Assembly: GCA_023101725.1 (NCBI GenBank)
Contig: JALJCO010010507.1
Span: 1 to 64,000 of the forward strand
Reading direction: 5' to 3'
Length of the DNA stretch: 64,000 nucleotides
Source of the DNA: Atherinomorus stipes
Taxonomy: Eukaryota; Chordata; Actinopteri; Atheriniformes; Atherinidae
Below, in pieces: positions 23,596 through 33,101 of the stretch. The translations under genes were made by a program, and so were the position numbers. The notes beneath the pieces were generated by a model, which was given only the letters and a program-made list of their open reading frames with translations, was not told the origin of the DNA and did no database searches. Position 1 is the first letter of the stretch. Every line of letters starts with the position of its first letter.

Positions 23596-24174
23596 TATTT
23601 ATAGGGCATCTGTAAATTTCCAATCGCCTACACCTGTTTAGCACAATTTGGCCAATTACACAATATACAATGAGCTTTTCAATGAATATTTGCAATCACT
23701 GGTAATCACATGCATATTTTTAACAGTTTGTCTTCTTGCACAAACACATAAACGTATAAATGGGCTCAATATCAGCGTCGGAAAATAACCTCCACACTAA
23801 ATGAATGGTGTCGATCGGTATACCTGACCTCGATTGCTTTTTTTTTCAGCACCCCCGGAAGTGGATAGCTTCTGTTAGGACCTTCTTAAGATGTAGCGTA
23901 GCAAAGACGTTTCTCAGGAAATAAGAACGCGCGAAAGAAGCAATCTGGGAAACGGGCGTATCTTTGCGATCCTTTGTTGGGAAGAGCTTCCTTGAGGCCT
24001 TCTTTAATCCAAAGAAGAATCTTAACTGGGAAACGCGGCCAATAGCTGTTACAATAACAAAAAATAGGTGGGGGGGTGTTATAATTTTTAAAAAATGATA
24101 AAATTGTAGCTTAGTGAAATGATGTATTGCCTTTGACTTGTGGTTGAAAAGAATAGTTTTTTTTTTTTTTTTAA

Positions 24175-24310
24175 TTGTCCCATACAATTTACAGAGGGAC
24201 AAAATACAACAGGTGCAAATGTCTGATTGAAAGTTACAGAAAACACTTTATAGCAGTAACTGACTCAAAGGGTTGTTTAACTAAATATCAATTTAGGGGT
24301 CCCACCAAGT
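24175..24310 (+). pseudogene. Tc1-type transposase C-terminal fragment
   Basis: The frame reads RCKCLIESYRKHFIAV then DSKGCLTKYQF, the usual extreme C-terminus of Tc1-type transposases. The catalytic core is absent, and no right terminal repeat was found downstream. It probably belongs with the left end at 22366-22422. Confidence 0.65.
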
Positions 24311-24530
24311 CTGTTTGCTTGTTTGTTTGTTTTTTCATGTTTCTATTGAAGCACAGTAAAAAAGAAAAAAAAAAGTCATATTTTCAGTCAATTTTCTATT
24401 TACTATTACTTTTTTCAATTTCAATTTATTTCTCTGGCAGCTATTTTCCTTCTTTAATGGGAGGGTAATAATAAATAACTGAGCATCTGAAAAAAATCCT
24501 GGGTTAAAAATAACCCAACTTGGGTTGGCA

Positions 24531-24743
24531 CAGTGTGTCTTAATTCCAGTCCTCAGGACCCGCTGCCCTGCATAGCTTCATGTGTTCCTACTTCAACACA
24601 CCTGATTCAGATGAATGGACTTCCTCATCAAGTTCTTTGCAGTGTGTTAATGAGCCATTAATTTGATTCAGGTGTGTGAAAGCAGGGTTGCCTGGAAGTT
24701 ATGCAGGGCAGTGGGTCCTGAGGACTGGAATTGAGAAACACTG
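24531..24743. mobile_element. hAT-type MITE
   Basis: The ends are CAGTGTGTCTTAATTCCAG and its inverted match ending CACTG. The inverted repeats run about 43 bp with few mismatches (TCCTCAGGACCC-type core). Eight-base flanks GGTTGGCA (24523-24530) and AGTTGGCA (24744-24751) agree at 7 of 8, as expected of a hAT target duplication. Non-coding. Confidence 0.8.
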
Positions 24744-25013
24744 AGTTGGCATGTGAATTAAAGTATTTGAAAGTTTGATTATTAGTAATTATTGAATTTA
24801 TAGGGTGGCTTTGAATCTATAGTACAATCTACACAATGTGAGGAGCAAAAAGAACAAAAAAGAATCACCAAATGAACAGAGGGAGAGTGATATAAACGTT
24901 TTTTTATCTGTCTCCATGAAAACCAGAAAAAGTCACTGGATTTGTTGCTAGTCGCTTTTTTGAAAATAAATCACTAGAGAAGTCTGAAAAGTCACTAAGT
25001 TGGCAACAATGCC

Positions 25014-25044
<31 letters not shown>
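25014..25044. repeat. (TA)n microsatellite
   Basis: About 15 TA units directly abut the left end of the following Tc1 fragment, which would have inserted at a TA. Confidence 0.9.
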
Positions 25045-25047
<3 letters not shown>

Positions 25048-25640
25048 TGGGTATGAAAAGTATTTAGACCCCTTTAAAGTTTTCAGTCTTTTTTCATTGC
25101 AGCCATTTGCTCAAATCAAAAAAGTAAATTTTATTTCTCATTAATGTACACTCACCACTCCATCTTGACAGAAAAAACTGATTTTTTTGGCAAATTTGTT
25201 AAAAATGAAAAAATGAAATATCACATGGTCATAAGTATTAAGATTCTTTGCAGTGACCCTCATATTGAACTCATATGCTATTTCTTCTGATCCTCATTGA
25301 GATGGTTCTACTCCTTCATTGGAGTCCAGCTGTGTTTAATAAAACTGCTTGGACTTGATTAGGAAAGGCACACACATGTCTATATAAGACCTTGCAGCTC
25401 ACAGTGCATGTGAGAGCAAATGAGGTGGAAGAAACTGTCCAAGGAGCTCAGAGACAGAATTGTGGTGCGGCACAGATCTGGACAAGATTACAAAAGAATT
25501 TCTGCAGCACTAAAGGTTCCTCAGAGCACGGTGGCCTCCATGCTCTTAGGAACTTCTAAGACTTCAAACTTCAAACTTCTTCCATTGAAGGAAGAGTTCT
25601 GGACGACCAGAACTCTTCCTCGACCCGGCTGTCCAGCCAA
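25045..25640 (+). mobile_element. Tc1-type transposon, 5' part only
   Basis: It begins CAGTGGGTATGAAAAGTATT after TA and continues through the long 5' region into the transposase start. It is lost after the GRP-like linker near 25640. The right half and right inverted repeat are absent, replaced by AT-rich sequence. This Tc1 family differs from elements A to C by its terminal sequence. Confidence 0.75.
25420..25640 (+). pseudogene. Tc1-type transposase DNA-binding fragment
   Basis: The frame encodes KKLSKELRDRIVVRHRSGQD and YKRISAALKVPQSTVASML, the first helix-turn-helix of a Tc1 transposase. A short altered stretch (near 25550-25600) precedes TLPRPGCPAKL, which matches the linker between the two DNA-binding subdomains. 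The DDE core is absent. Confidence 0.75.
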
Positions 25641-25989
25641 ACTATATACTATACTGACATATATACTATATATATGTCATCACTGACTTCTGGCCTAACC
25701 ATCAATACCAAAAAAAAATCAATTAGTTTCAAAATTTTAACCCTTTAAGTTCCAGTTTGTACACACAATGGCCCTCATTTATCAAACGATCGTAGAAATG
25801 ATCGCTGATCTGATCGAAAAATGGTGGTGCGATTGGACCCACGTGTGATTTATTAAAATGTTCGTATCGGTCCAATCTCGTCGTACGAACATAACAGTCT
25901 TGATAAATTCCACAGCTGAAATTCATCGTCATTTAAATGTCACGCCCACGGTTACGCCCTTAAACATGCATGATTATGAGGCTTCACCC

Positions 25990-26160
25990 GGCGAGGTTGA
26001 AACATGGAGAGGAGAGATTCTGCCAGAAAAGAAACTTTTGGGGGGATCAAGACAGAATTCCTCATTTGTGAGGTGGGAAAGATTAAAGAGGTGCTATTTG
26101 GTAGCTTAAAAACCGGAGACAGACGTGCACAAAAACGCTGCACAGAAGAGGCCAGTCAGC
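25990..26160 (+). pseudogene. Myb/SANT-like fragment of a Harbinger element
   Basis: The frame from 26004 reads TEFLICEVGKIKEVLFGSL then KTGDRRAQKR. This resembles the EV-x-LFGSL region of Harbinger-associated Myb/SANT-like proteins. The N-terminal start is unclear and the fragment ends within about 60 residues. Confidence 0.5.
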
Positions 26161-26339
26161 CTCACCGGTGTGAACGACTCCGGTTGAGATATTAATAAAA
26201 GTCTCAATCTAGGCCTGGATTATACGGTTTATTCGTTTTATTAGCTATGAAATTTAATAGTAGACACATAACACCTTTTTTATGTGTTTAGACACTTAAA
26301 CACATAAAATAACAACAGCTCACAACCACTTCTGAGGGG

Positions 26340-27960
26340 CGGGCCATATAGTGTGTGGAAGGAGGGAGGGGCCGGTTGGGGGGTCATGCCCCCTACGCGA
26401 CCCCACTCCCGGCATGACTTGGCACTGCCCCTCAGTTTTAACTGCAAACAACACACATCTTACACACACAGTCATGAGCGGGGGGTGGCAGGGGACAGGG
26501 TCCTTTCATACCCCGGTCTCCCGGGCGCTACTGGGGGGAGGGGGGGAGACATTGGCTGCTTCACGCGCCAGTGGTTAAGGCTGGCTGCATTGCGGGGGAT
26601 CTGCTGGCCTGGGGGATGCCTGGCCTGCTGTGTCCGGGGGTGGGGGGATGGGGGGGGGGGGGGGGGGGGGGGGGGGGACGTGTTGGGGGCTTGGAGCTCA
26701 CGGCTCCTTCCCGGCCCGAGCTACCACTCAGGAGGCACGAGGGCATGGGCAAGAGCGAGGTGGGTATGTGAGAATAATGAATGAGAGTGTGAAAGAGGAA
26801 ATGTGGGAGGGAGGAACTTGGGCTGGAAGAGGGAGGAGATGTGGGTAAGTGGTTGGAGGAAAGGGGGGATGGAGGAAGGAGGGGCATGCTCGTGAGTGTC
26901 TAGTAGGGATGGTCATGAGGGGCTGAAGGAAGGAAGGGCGGGAGTGTGATAGGTCAGAGGGATGGGCGGGGCTGGGCATGTAAGGGGGGACTGTATGGGG
27001 TATTGGGGGTATAGGGAGGTGGGGGCGTATGTGTGGGGGGTAGGGAGGGGTTGGTGCAGTTATGTGGGGGGAGTGCATGTGTGTGTTAGAGGGTATGAGG
27101 AGGTGGGGGTAGGTGTGGACGGTAGAGGGAGGAGAGTGTTGGGGGTGGAGGGAGGAGTGAGTGTGGGTATGTAAGGTCGGAGAGCGGAGTGGGTGGGTGT
27201 ATGTGTGTGTGGTGGGGGGGGGGGTACATGGAGGTGTTGGGTAGGGCTGGGCGGTGTGGGCGAGGTTTCGTATCTCGGTGTTCGTGCCGGGCATCTCGGT
27301 GTCGGTGTGGTGCGGTGTGGCTGCGGGTTGGTTGGGGGCCAGGCGCTTTGGTGGGGGGTGCGGTTTTGTTTGTGGCTTCTGGGGCTTGGTATGCGGGGCG
27401 GGCGCGGGGGGGGATCTGTATCTTTTGTGTGGTTGCTCTTGCGGTGTTGATGTCTTGGGTGTCCGTGTCTCGATGTGGATGCGGTGACGGTATATCTTTC
27501 AGCCCTAGTGTTGGGGTAGGTGTGTGGGGAGTGTGTGTGTGAGGGGTAGGGGGTGGTAGAGGTGGTGGCGCCCTGGTGTCAGGTGTGTGGGGCAGGGACG
27601 TTGGGGTGGGGGCTGGCCTGCCCTGGGGGGGTGTCGTCTGGGGGGTCCGGTCCTCCTGGGTTTCAGTTGAGCCGCCCGGGTCAGGGGGGTTGGCTGCTCC
27701 TGGGCGCTTGGGCCCTGGGCCCGGCGCTGTCTCTGCTCCGGGGGGCGCCCAGCGCCCGGTGGGGTCGGCAGCTGCTGGTCTTGGTCCGCTGGGGCCTGGG
27801 CCCCCATACTGCGGGAGGCTCCGGCTGGGGCCGCCTTTTGCCGCCCTTCGGGGGGATGCATGTCCGCTCTTTGGGGGGGGGGGGGGTTAGCTGGGATCTG
27901 GGCCTCTGGGTGGCTGCTGGGGGCCTGGGTCGGGAGCCTTGCGGGCTTCCTCCTCTTTGC
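26340..27960 (+). repeat. G-rich, strongly strand-skewed tract
   Basis: The plus strand is dominated by G with many runs of 3-8 G and a 28-base G run at 26650-26677. T is next in abundance and C is scarce in much of it. Open frames on either strand here (for example the Pro/His/Ser-rich minus-strand frame 26728-27294) reflect composition, not a protein family. Repeated G runs would allow G-quadruplexes on the plus strand. Confidence 0.85.
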
Positions 27961-28428
27961 AGAGACGAGGCTGCATCTGCATGACTGTATCACCACGGAG
28001 CACCCTTTATTATGCATGTTGACACTGTGACACTGCTTTCCATTGCGAGGACTAGGTTTTACCTCTTCTCTACTTCCCATCGCGCTGACTAGGTTGTACC
28101 TCTTCTCTGCGTAGTTCTGCGTGTGTTTGTATGATCTGAGGATATTTAAGCCACCTGCAGGTCCTCCTGTAGGGGATTGCTTGTTTTGTTTTCCAACAGA
28201 GACCTTGGTTGTTTAGGGATCGCTGTACAGATGTACCAGTGAACTGTGGAAGTGGATTCATGTTTTCTCTCCTCTCTCTCTTCCTCTTCCTTACTCCTTT
28301 CTCTCTGTTTCACTTTCTATCATTACCTCTGTTAACTTTCATTTCTCCCTTGTCAGGCCCAGCAGCATGAAATGGAATGGTGTAATAGACAAATGTTTAA
28401 TTAAAGAAATAAAATGAATAAACATGAT

Positions 28429-28466
28429 ATCAAGTGGAGCCTTATGTTCATAAAGCTCCGCTTGAT
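28429..28466. repeat. 18-bp inverted repeat in the retroposed unit's 3' tail
   Basis: Arms 28429-28446 and 28449-28466 (ATCAAGTGGAGCCTTATG and its match) pair with two mismatches and a 2-base loop. It lies upstream of the AATAAA and the A run. A 3' hairpin of this kind might be recognised by a LINE reverse transcriptase, but that is inference. Confidence 0.7.
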
Positions 28467-28535
28467 AAAGCAAAACTGTTCAACAGAATAAAGCAATCAG
28501 ATTTCCATTCTGCTTGCTTCAATGCTGGACAGGAC

Positions 28536-28539
<4 letters not shown>

Positions 28540-28568
<29 letters not shown>
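28540..28568 (+). repeat. poly(A) tract ending the retroposed unit
   Basis: An uninterrupted run of 29 A, followed by GG and the right target duplication. The run's length suggests little decay since insertion, although assembly may distort homopolymers. Confidence 0.9.
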
Positions 28569-28570
<2 letters not shown>

Positions 28571-29554
28571 AATTTAATAGTAGGCCACATCCGATGGCAA
28601 CGTCACAATTCTTTAGCCAATGGGTCAAGAAAAAGTGGTCCAGTATAAAACTTACCACCAAAAGTCATCGTCGTCCCCCCCGCCCCGTCATGAGTCCAAC
28701 CGCTGCGCTCTAACAGGTGGCAGGTGGATGCCGGTCAGATCCGAGCCTGACTCAGACAGGGACAGAAAAAAGATAACTTGCATTTGCAAAGCTAAGGGAC
28801 AGTCTACTGACTGAGCACTTATACAACTTTAAAGTATAGATTAGTTATTAGAAATGATGGATCAGCTGCTGTCTCCTCCATATAGCCCAGTGGGGGCTAT
28901 AGGGCAGCTCCCGCCGCATCTTCTCCTCTGACTGCGCATCAAAACTCTCCAGATGTCCGAGCGACGCATAGGGCAGGAGTGTATTGTAGATTTTCTCAGA
29001 GTCTAAAACAGTGTCTCATCCCGCCAGGTCCGACACCCACCTGCCTTCCTGCAGCCCGAAGCAGCGCTCCACCTGGGCACCTGCACGTCTGTGCATACTG
29101 ATGCCTACCTTCGCTCCTATGTGGCAGTTTTACCAGCGGGGTGAGGAGATGCACGAAGAGCGCAAAGCACTTGTCTCCTAGAACTACATGTTAATAATTT
29201 TAATAATTTGTTGAGATAAATGGAGGAATTAAATTCAGTCACAGCTATTTTTGTTATTTTGGGAATACATTCTTCCCTTTTTCCTTTTTCTTTACAAATG
29301 GGTTCATTCTTAGTGCTGATATGTGAATACTTATGTTTAAATGACAGTTTGCGGTTTGGTTAATAAATATTTTCATGTTCTGCTGTGTTGCGCTGCAAAC
29401 ACTCACTGACTCAAACGTGCGTACACGAACTCAGAGCTGTTGTGAGATTTGATCGTATCCTACGCTCACGTTCAAATTGATAAATGCCGAGTCTTGCGTG
29501 GAAATGGTCGTACGCACAGATTTTCGTCGTACGATCGTTTGATAAATGAGGGCC

Positions 29555-31433
29555 TTTGAGTTTTGAAAATAGCCCCGCCCCCTCCAGCACAAAAATACCC
29601 ACTTCAATGGTTAGGGTAAAATAAAACAACCCAGCATAACTCCACTGTGTAAAACTCAATGCATAAGTTGACAAAAATAATTTTTTAACCTTGCAGCTGG
29701 GTTGATCAGACAACACAGCATTTTTTTAGTGTATAGAAACAAATGACCAACATTCTGGGAATATTCGGACTTTGTCGGGAAGATTAAGCAAACGCTTGCA
29801 TGTGATATATTCCTCCTAGGCAACCAACTTAGTGGACTTATTGGAACTTAATTAAATATTTGCAGATAACTTTGTGTGTTACACACAAACACACACTTTC
29901 TCTTGAAGACAAGCCAGAATGCACCTTTATATTTTCAAGGTTTCTACATGCAGTCCCAGCTACATTTCTACCACTCTTGTATATCTATACATTTAGCTAA
30001 ATCCTTTAAATTGATCTCTCCTTATTGAAGTGAATATGGTGTACAGCCATGTCTTTGTCTCCTTGTGTGTATGCATGTGTGTGTGTGTGTGTGTGTGTGC
30101 ATGTATGTGACAGGAGGTATAAATGTCTACCTAAATGGATCCAGCAGTGAAATTAAAGTGTTTTTTTTTTCCTTTTCTTTCTTTTTCGTTTTTAAAGAAA
30201 CCTTTTCAATAGTTTTTGAGCCGCAGGTCCCTCAAGCATAATATGGATGTTTTGAGCCACATGGTGTGTTGGAGGAAGAATTCACCTTTTTACAGACAAT
30301 CTAATATTCGCCTGCTCTGCATGTCTGCAGAGATACAGCCTATTTGTCCTTGGCGGTGACTTTTCTTTACTGCTTTTGTTGCATCTGTCTTCAATGTTCT
30401 TCACCTGAGGCTAAAGCACCTTTAGGCATATTAATGATTGACTTTGAAAATTCACTGAATAAATGACAAAGTCCAACCTTCCATAACAGCAACAGGAGCT
30501 GAAGGAAGGTCATGGAACATTATATGACAAGCAAAATCTGGAAAAGTGAGGCACGGATTTATTTATTTATTTTCTTTATGACTACATCGTCATACAGAGA
30601 ATGGTTTTAACAGAAATCTGAGTCCAAATTGAAATAGCTGTTGAGAAACTTGTTGTTGAAATGATGCCCACTTTTCCCCAAATTTCCAGAATCTATGAAC
30701 AGCTGCAAAAAAATCAGATTTTAGAATGTCTCCTGTATAAGTGAGTCCAGTTTCAGAGTATGTCTGATGCTTCTGACGCACAAGCAAGACGCCCTTTGTG
30801 TCCAGAAACATTTATCCTGTTTGCAAGGAACAATCTTCCAGTTTCACTAAAACAAAGGAATGTGCAAAATGTTCTCTTGAGTGAAACTTAAACTCTGTAT
30901 CACTCTCTCAACATGACAAACACTGAATTTCTTACTTAAAAAAACAACAAAAGAACAGCAATTTTCTCAATTCCAGATTTTCTTTAACTGCCAGAATTTG
31001 CAGCTTTGGCAACACCTTGACCTTTATCTCTTACATTATTGCACAAATAAAGGAGAAACTAAGAGATATTTAAACGATGACATCAAAAGTAATGATAGAG
31101 CTTTCCTGCCTCAAAAACATCCAGAAGCAGCTCAACCGGCCAACAAAAAGACTGCAACAAGCTGCTCAGACCTGCTGGAATAGAACGTGCCACGTACATC
31201 TGTCCTGCAGCAGAGAAGGGCCCTGGAAATATCTGGGCACGAGTTCCCCAGCAATCTCACCACACTCCTGTGGGTGCTTAAGAAAATGTCTGTAGCTGCT
31301 CTGCCTGTGAATCTGCAGTAAATATTAAAACCTTAGTTGCAATTTCTCACACCAAAAGTGTAGATTTATTTGGGTAAAATAATCTTCTTTTTTTTGTACA
31401 AACTGTTTATTAATGTTTTCAGAGATTCAAAAT
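29555..31433. other. unassigned DNA with a TG microsatellite
   Basis: No gene was recognised in 1.9 kb. A (TG)n run lies at about 30073-30099. Frames at 30590-30811 (-) and 31077-31295 (+) lack motifs. Confidence 0.35.
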
Positions 31434-31437
31434 TTAA

Positions 31438-31663
31438 ATGAGCGATGACATAGCAGTAAAAACTAGTTCATGTAGTTGACATTGCTGCATATGTAAAAAC
31501 TCCAAAGAAAGAAATAGCACTGTTTGCAGTGGGGGATTGTTTTGGTCGCTAGACAGGGACTTTGATACCCGCTCTGGACATTCACATGGCCTCATCAGTG
31601 CACAGCAGATCATGTTTTACCCCACAAAACCCCAGAAAAGTGAAATTTGATGTCATGGCACCT
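31438..31663 (+). mobile_element. TTAA MITE family Y, copy 2 (internally deleted)
   Basis: TTAA flanks both ends (31434-31437, 31664-31667). Both outer segments closely match the 59264-60009 copy, including GACTTTGATACCCGCTCTGG and GCCTCATCAGTGCACA blocks. About 500 bp of the family's middle is missing. Confidence 0.8.
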
Positions 31664-31679
31664 TTAACAAAACAACAGT

Positions 31680-32600
31680 ATCAACAATAGAGTAATATAT
31701 AGGACAATACAGCAGTATTTACAAAGCATAAGAAGACAAGAAAACAATTGGGGGAGGGGTGTAAATCAAGAAAAGCATAAGACGAAAACAATACTAAAGC
31801 ATTAAAAATAATTTTGCAAAAAAAAAAACATATGAATACATTTTTAAAAAATCGAAATGAGGTAATGTTGGTTAGTCCGCTGCTTATTATTTTACTAATC
31901 TTGCTGGTCAGGTGTCCCAATTTGCCATTAGGGGATTTCCCGAAGGCCTAGTTCCTGCACATATTTGAAAAAAGTGTCCCAAATTTTTTAAAAATTTCTT
32001 AGGGAGCCATTCTTTATGCTTTATGCTTCTAATTTTTTCCAGATTAATACGTGTGCCGGGGCAGTAGAAGATTTCCACTTGAACAGTATCAAACGTCTGG
32101 CCAGGAGGGTGACTACTGTAAGGCTATAAAGGATGCATGTCAGGACACCAAATAGTGCAATCATGGCATAAGGTTTGATTAATCTTCCAGTGACCTTGGA
32201 TATTGTCCCAAAGATTTCCTCCCAGTAGGACTGGAGAACAGGACAAGACCAAAACATATGAACGTGGCTCGCCAGGGCTTGGCGACACCTGTCTCAAGTC
32301 AGGTCCATATCTTTATAGATCTGTGACAGCCTAACTTTTGTGAGGTGGGTGCGATGGACAATTTTGCACTGGATTCGTCCGTGTTTTGCACAGACTGATG
32401 ATTTATAAACTCTAAAAAGGGCGCGCTCCCCGATCTCCTTCCCGAGGTCAGCCCCCAGAGTGATTTAATGGTGTCTAAGGAAACCTTTTGTAAAGAATGG
32501 ATTTGAGCATAGATATGCCACGTAGCTCCCTTCAAGTTAGATGGTAAAATAATCTTAATGGAAATGAAACACTCAATTGAATTGTAAGAACTATGGGACT
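31680..32600 (-). pseudogene. Tx1/L1-type LINE ORF2 C-terminal remnant
   Basis: The minus-strand frame at 32021-32257 reads HMFWSCPVLQSYWEEIFGTI then TLLARRLILFKWKSSTAPAH, typical of the C-terminal end of Tx1/L1-like ORF2 proteins. The adjacent upstream part, in shifted frames, gives SSVCAKHGRIQCKIVHRTHL near 32340-32400. An AT-rich 3' region continues to about 31680. It is 5'-truncated and frameshifted. Its 3' end sits next to the MITE ending at 31663. Confidence 0.75.
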
Positions 32601-32694
32601 CATTAGTACTCATGTCTACTTAGGGCGCATTCAGAAAGCATAGTCAGCTGGTCTCGGTCCGTTTGGGGACTCGGTTCGGCTGGGGGCAGGGGTG

Positions 32695-32864
32695 TGTTAT
32701 GTATGAGCCACAGGGTGGTGACTGCAGTTGCAGTACAGTTAAGGACACAAGGTGGCAGTATGGCTTGAAGTGGAGAAGACTCCGTGTACGGGTCAGAGTG
32801 CAGAATAAGAAATAAAGGATCAAGAGTTAGAACCGTACAAGCCTGTGGTTTTCTGATTACAACA
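32695..32864 (+). repeat. 5' LTR of the Ty3/Gypsy element
   Basis: It starts TGTTATGTATGAGCC and ends TTACAACA, with the usual TG...CA termini. AATAAA at 32811-32816 is a plausible poly(A) signal. At 170 bp it is short for the class. No difference from the 3' LTR was found on base-by-base comparison. Confidence 0.93.
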
Positions 32865-32877
32865 TTGGCGACGAGGA

Positions 32878-33101
32878 TGGAGTTTTCACTGGCACCCATT
32901 TCCCCTTTCCTGGCACTGCCCGGTGAGCCGCCAGTGCCTTGGCACCGCTGGCTCGTTTCGTTTGAGACATTCGTCACCGTCGCTGGCCTGACTGATGCCA
33001 GCGACGAAGGAAAAAGGCCCTGCTTCTCCACAGCTTGGGGACGGAAGGACAGCGAATATTCAGTACACTTGGACCCGCTCCCACGTATGCTGCCTCTGTG
33101 A
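32878..33101 (+). pseudogene. gag N-terminal segment (frame-broken)
   Basis: From an ATG 14 bp after the 5' LTR the frame reads MEFSLAPISPFLALPGEPPV and WHRWLVSFETFV, a typical Gypsy gag start. It leaves the gag frame near 33007-33016, at GAAGGAAAAAGG. The downstream gag coding continues in the frame of the 33035-35032 open frame. A single-base loss next to the A run is the simplest explanation. Confidence 0.7.

Larger units (their letters stand above)
22423..24040 (+). mobile_element. PIF/Harbinger element, deleted internal region
   Basis: The terminal inverted repeats start GGCCGCGTTTCCCAG at both ends. Three-base AAT direct repeats flank them (22420-22422 and 24041-24043). Subterminal motifs containing TCTTAA and TTCCCAG recur inside both ends. 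The element retains the start of a HARBI1-like transposase on the plus strand and the start of a Myb/SANT-like gene on the minus strand. They meet near 23400, so the middle of an autonomous two-gene Harbinger is deleted. Confidence 0.85.
26264..28570 (+). mobile_element. polyadenylated retroposed unit with 13-bp target duplication
   Basis: Perfect 13-bp direct repeats AATTTAATAGTAG lie at 26251-26263 and 28571-28583. The inserted sequence ends in a 29-base A run (28540-28568), and AATAAA occurs at 28487-28492. These are marks of LINE-mediated retroposition. The body is a 1.6-kb extremely G-rich segment followed by a roughly 580-bp ordinary tail with a pyrimidine-rich tract near 28260-28320. 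No reverse transcriptase was recognised. It could be a 5'-truncated or internally deleted LINE, a large SINE-like unit, or a retrocopy of a non-coding RNA. Confidence 0.8.
25770..29554 (+). mobile_element. Harbinger-like DNA transposon, split by a retroposed unit
   Basis: The 25-bp terminal inverted repeats are perfect (25770-25794 and 29530-29554), beginning GGCCCTCATTTATCAAACG. Removing the 26264-28570 insertion and one copy of its target duplication leaves about 1.5 kb. A Myb/SANT-like fragment near the left end suggests PIF/Harbinger. A clean 3-bp duplication was not seen (AAT left, TTT right), so the superfamily is uncertain. Confidence 0.7.

Noticed and set aside
26728..27294. Pro/His/Ser-rich minus-strand frame of 188 residues
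   Set aside because: It is the complement of a G-rich tract. The composition alone explains the open frame, and nothing resembles a domain.
27505..28080. 191-residue minus-strand frame rich in Pro, Arg and Gln
   Set aside because: Same G-rich unit. No start context or family match.
30073..30099. CRISPR-like or satellite array
   Set aside because: It is a simple TG dinucleotide repeat. No direct-repeat and spacer pattern exists anywhere in the window.
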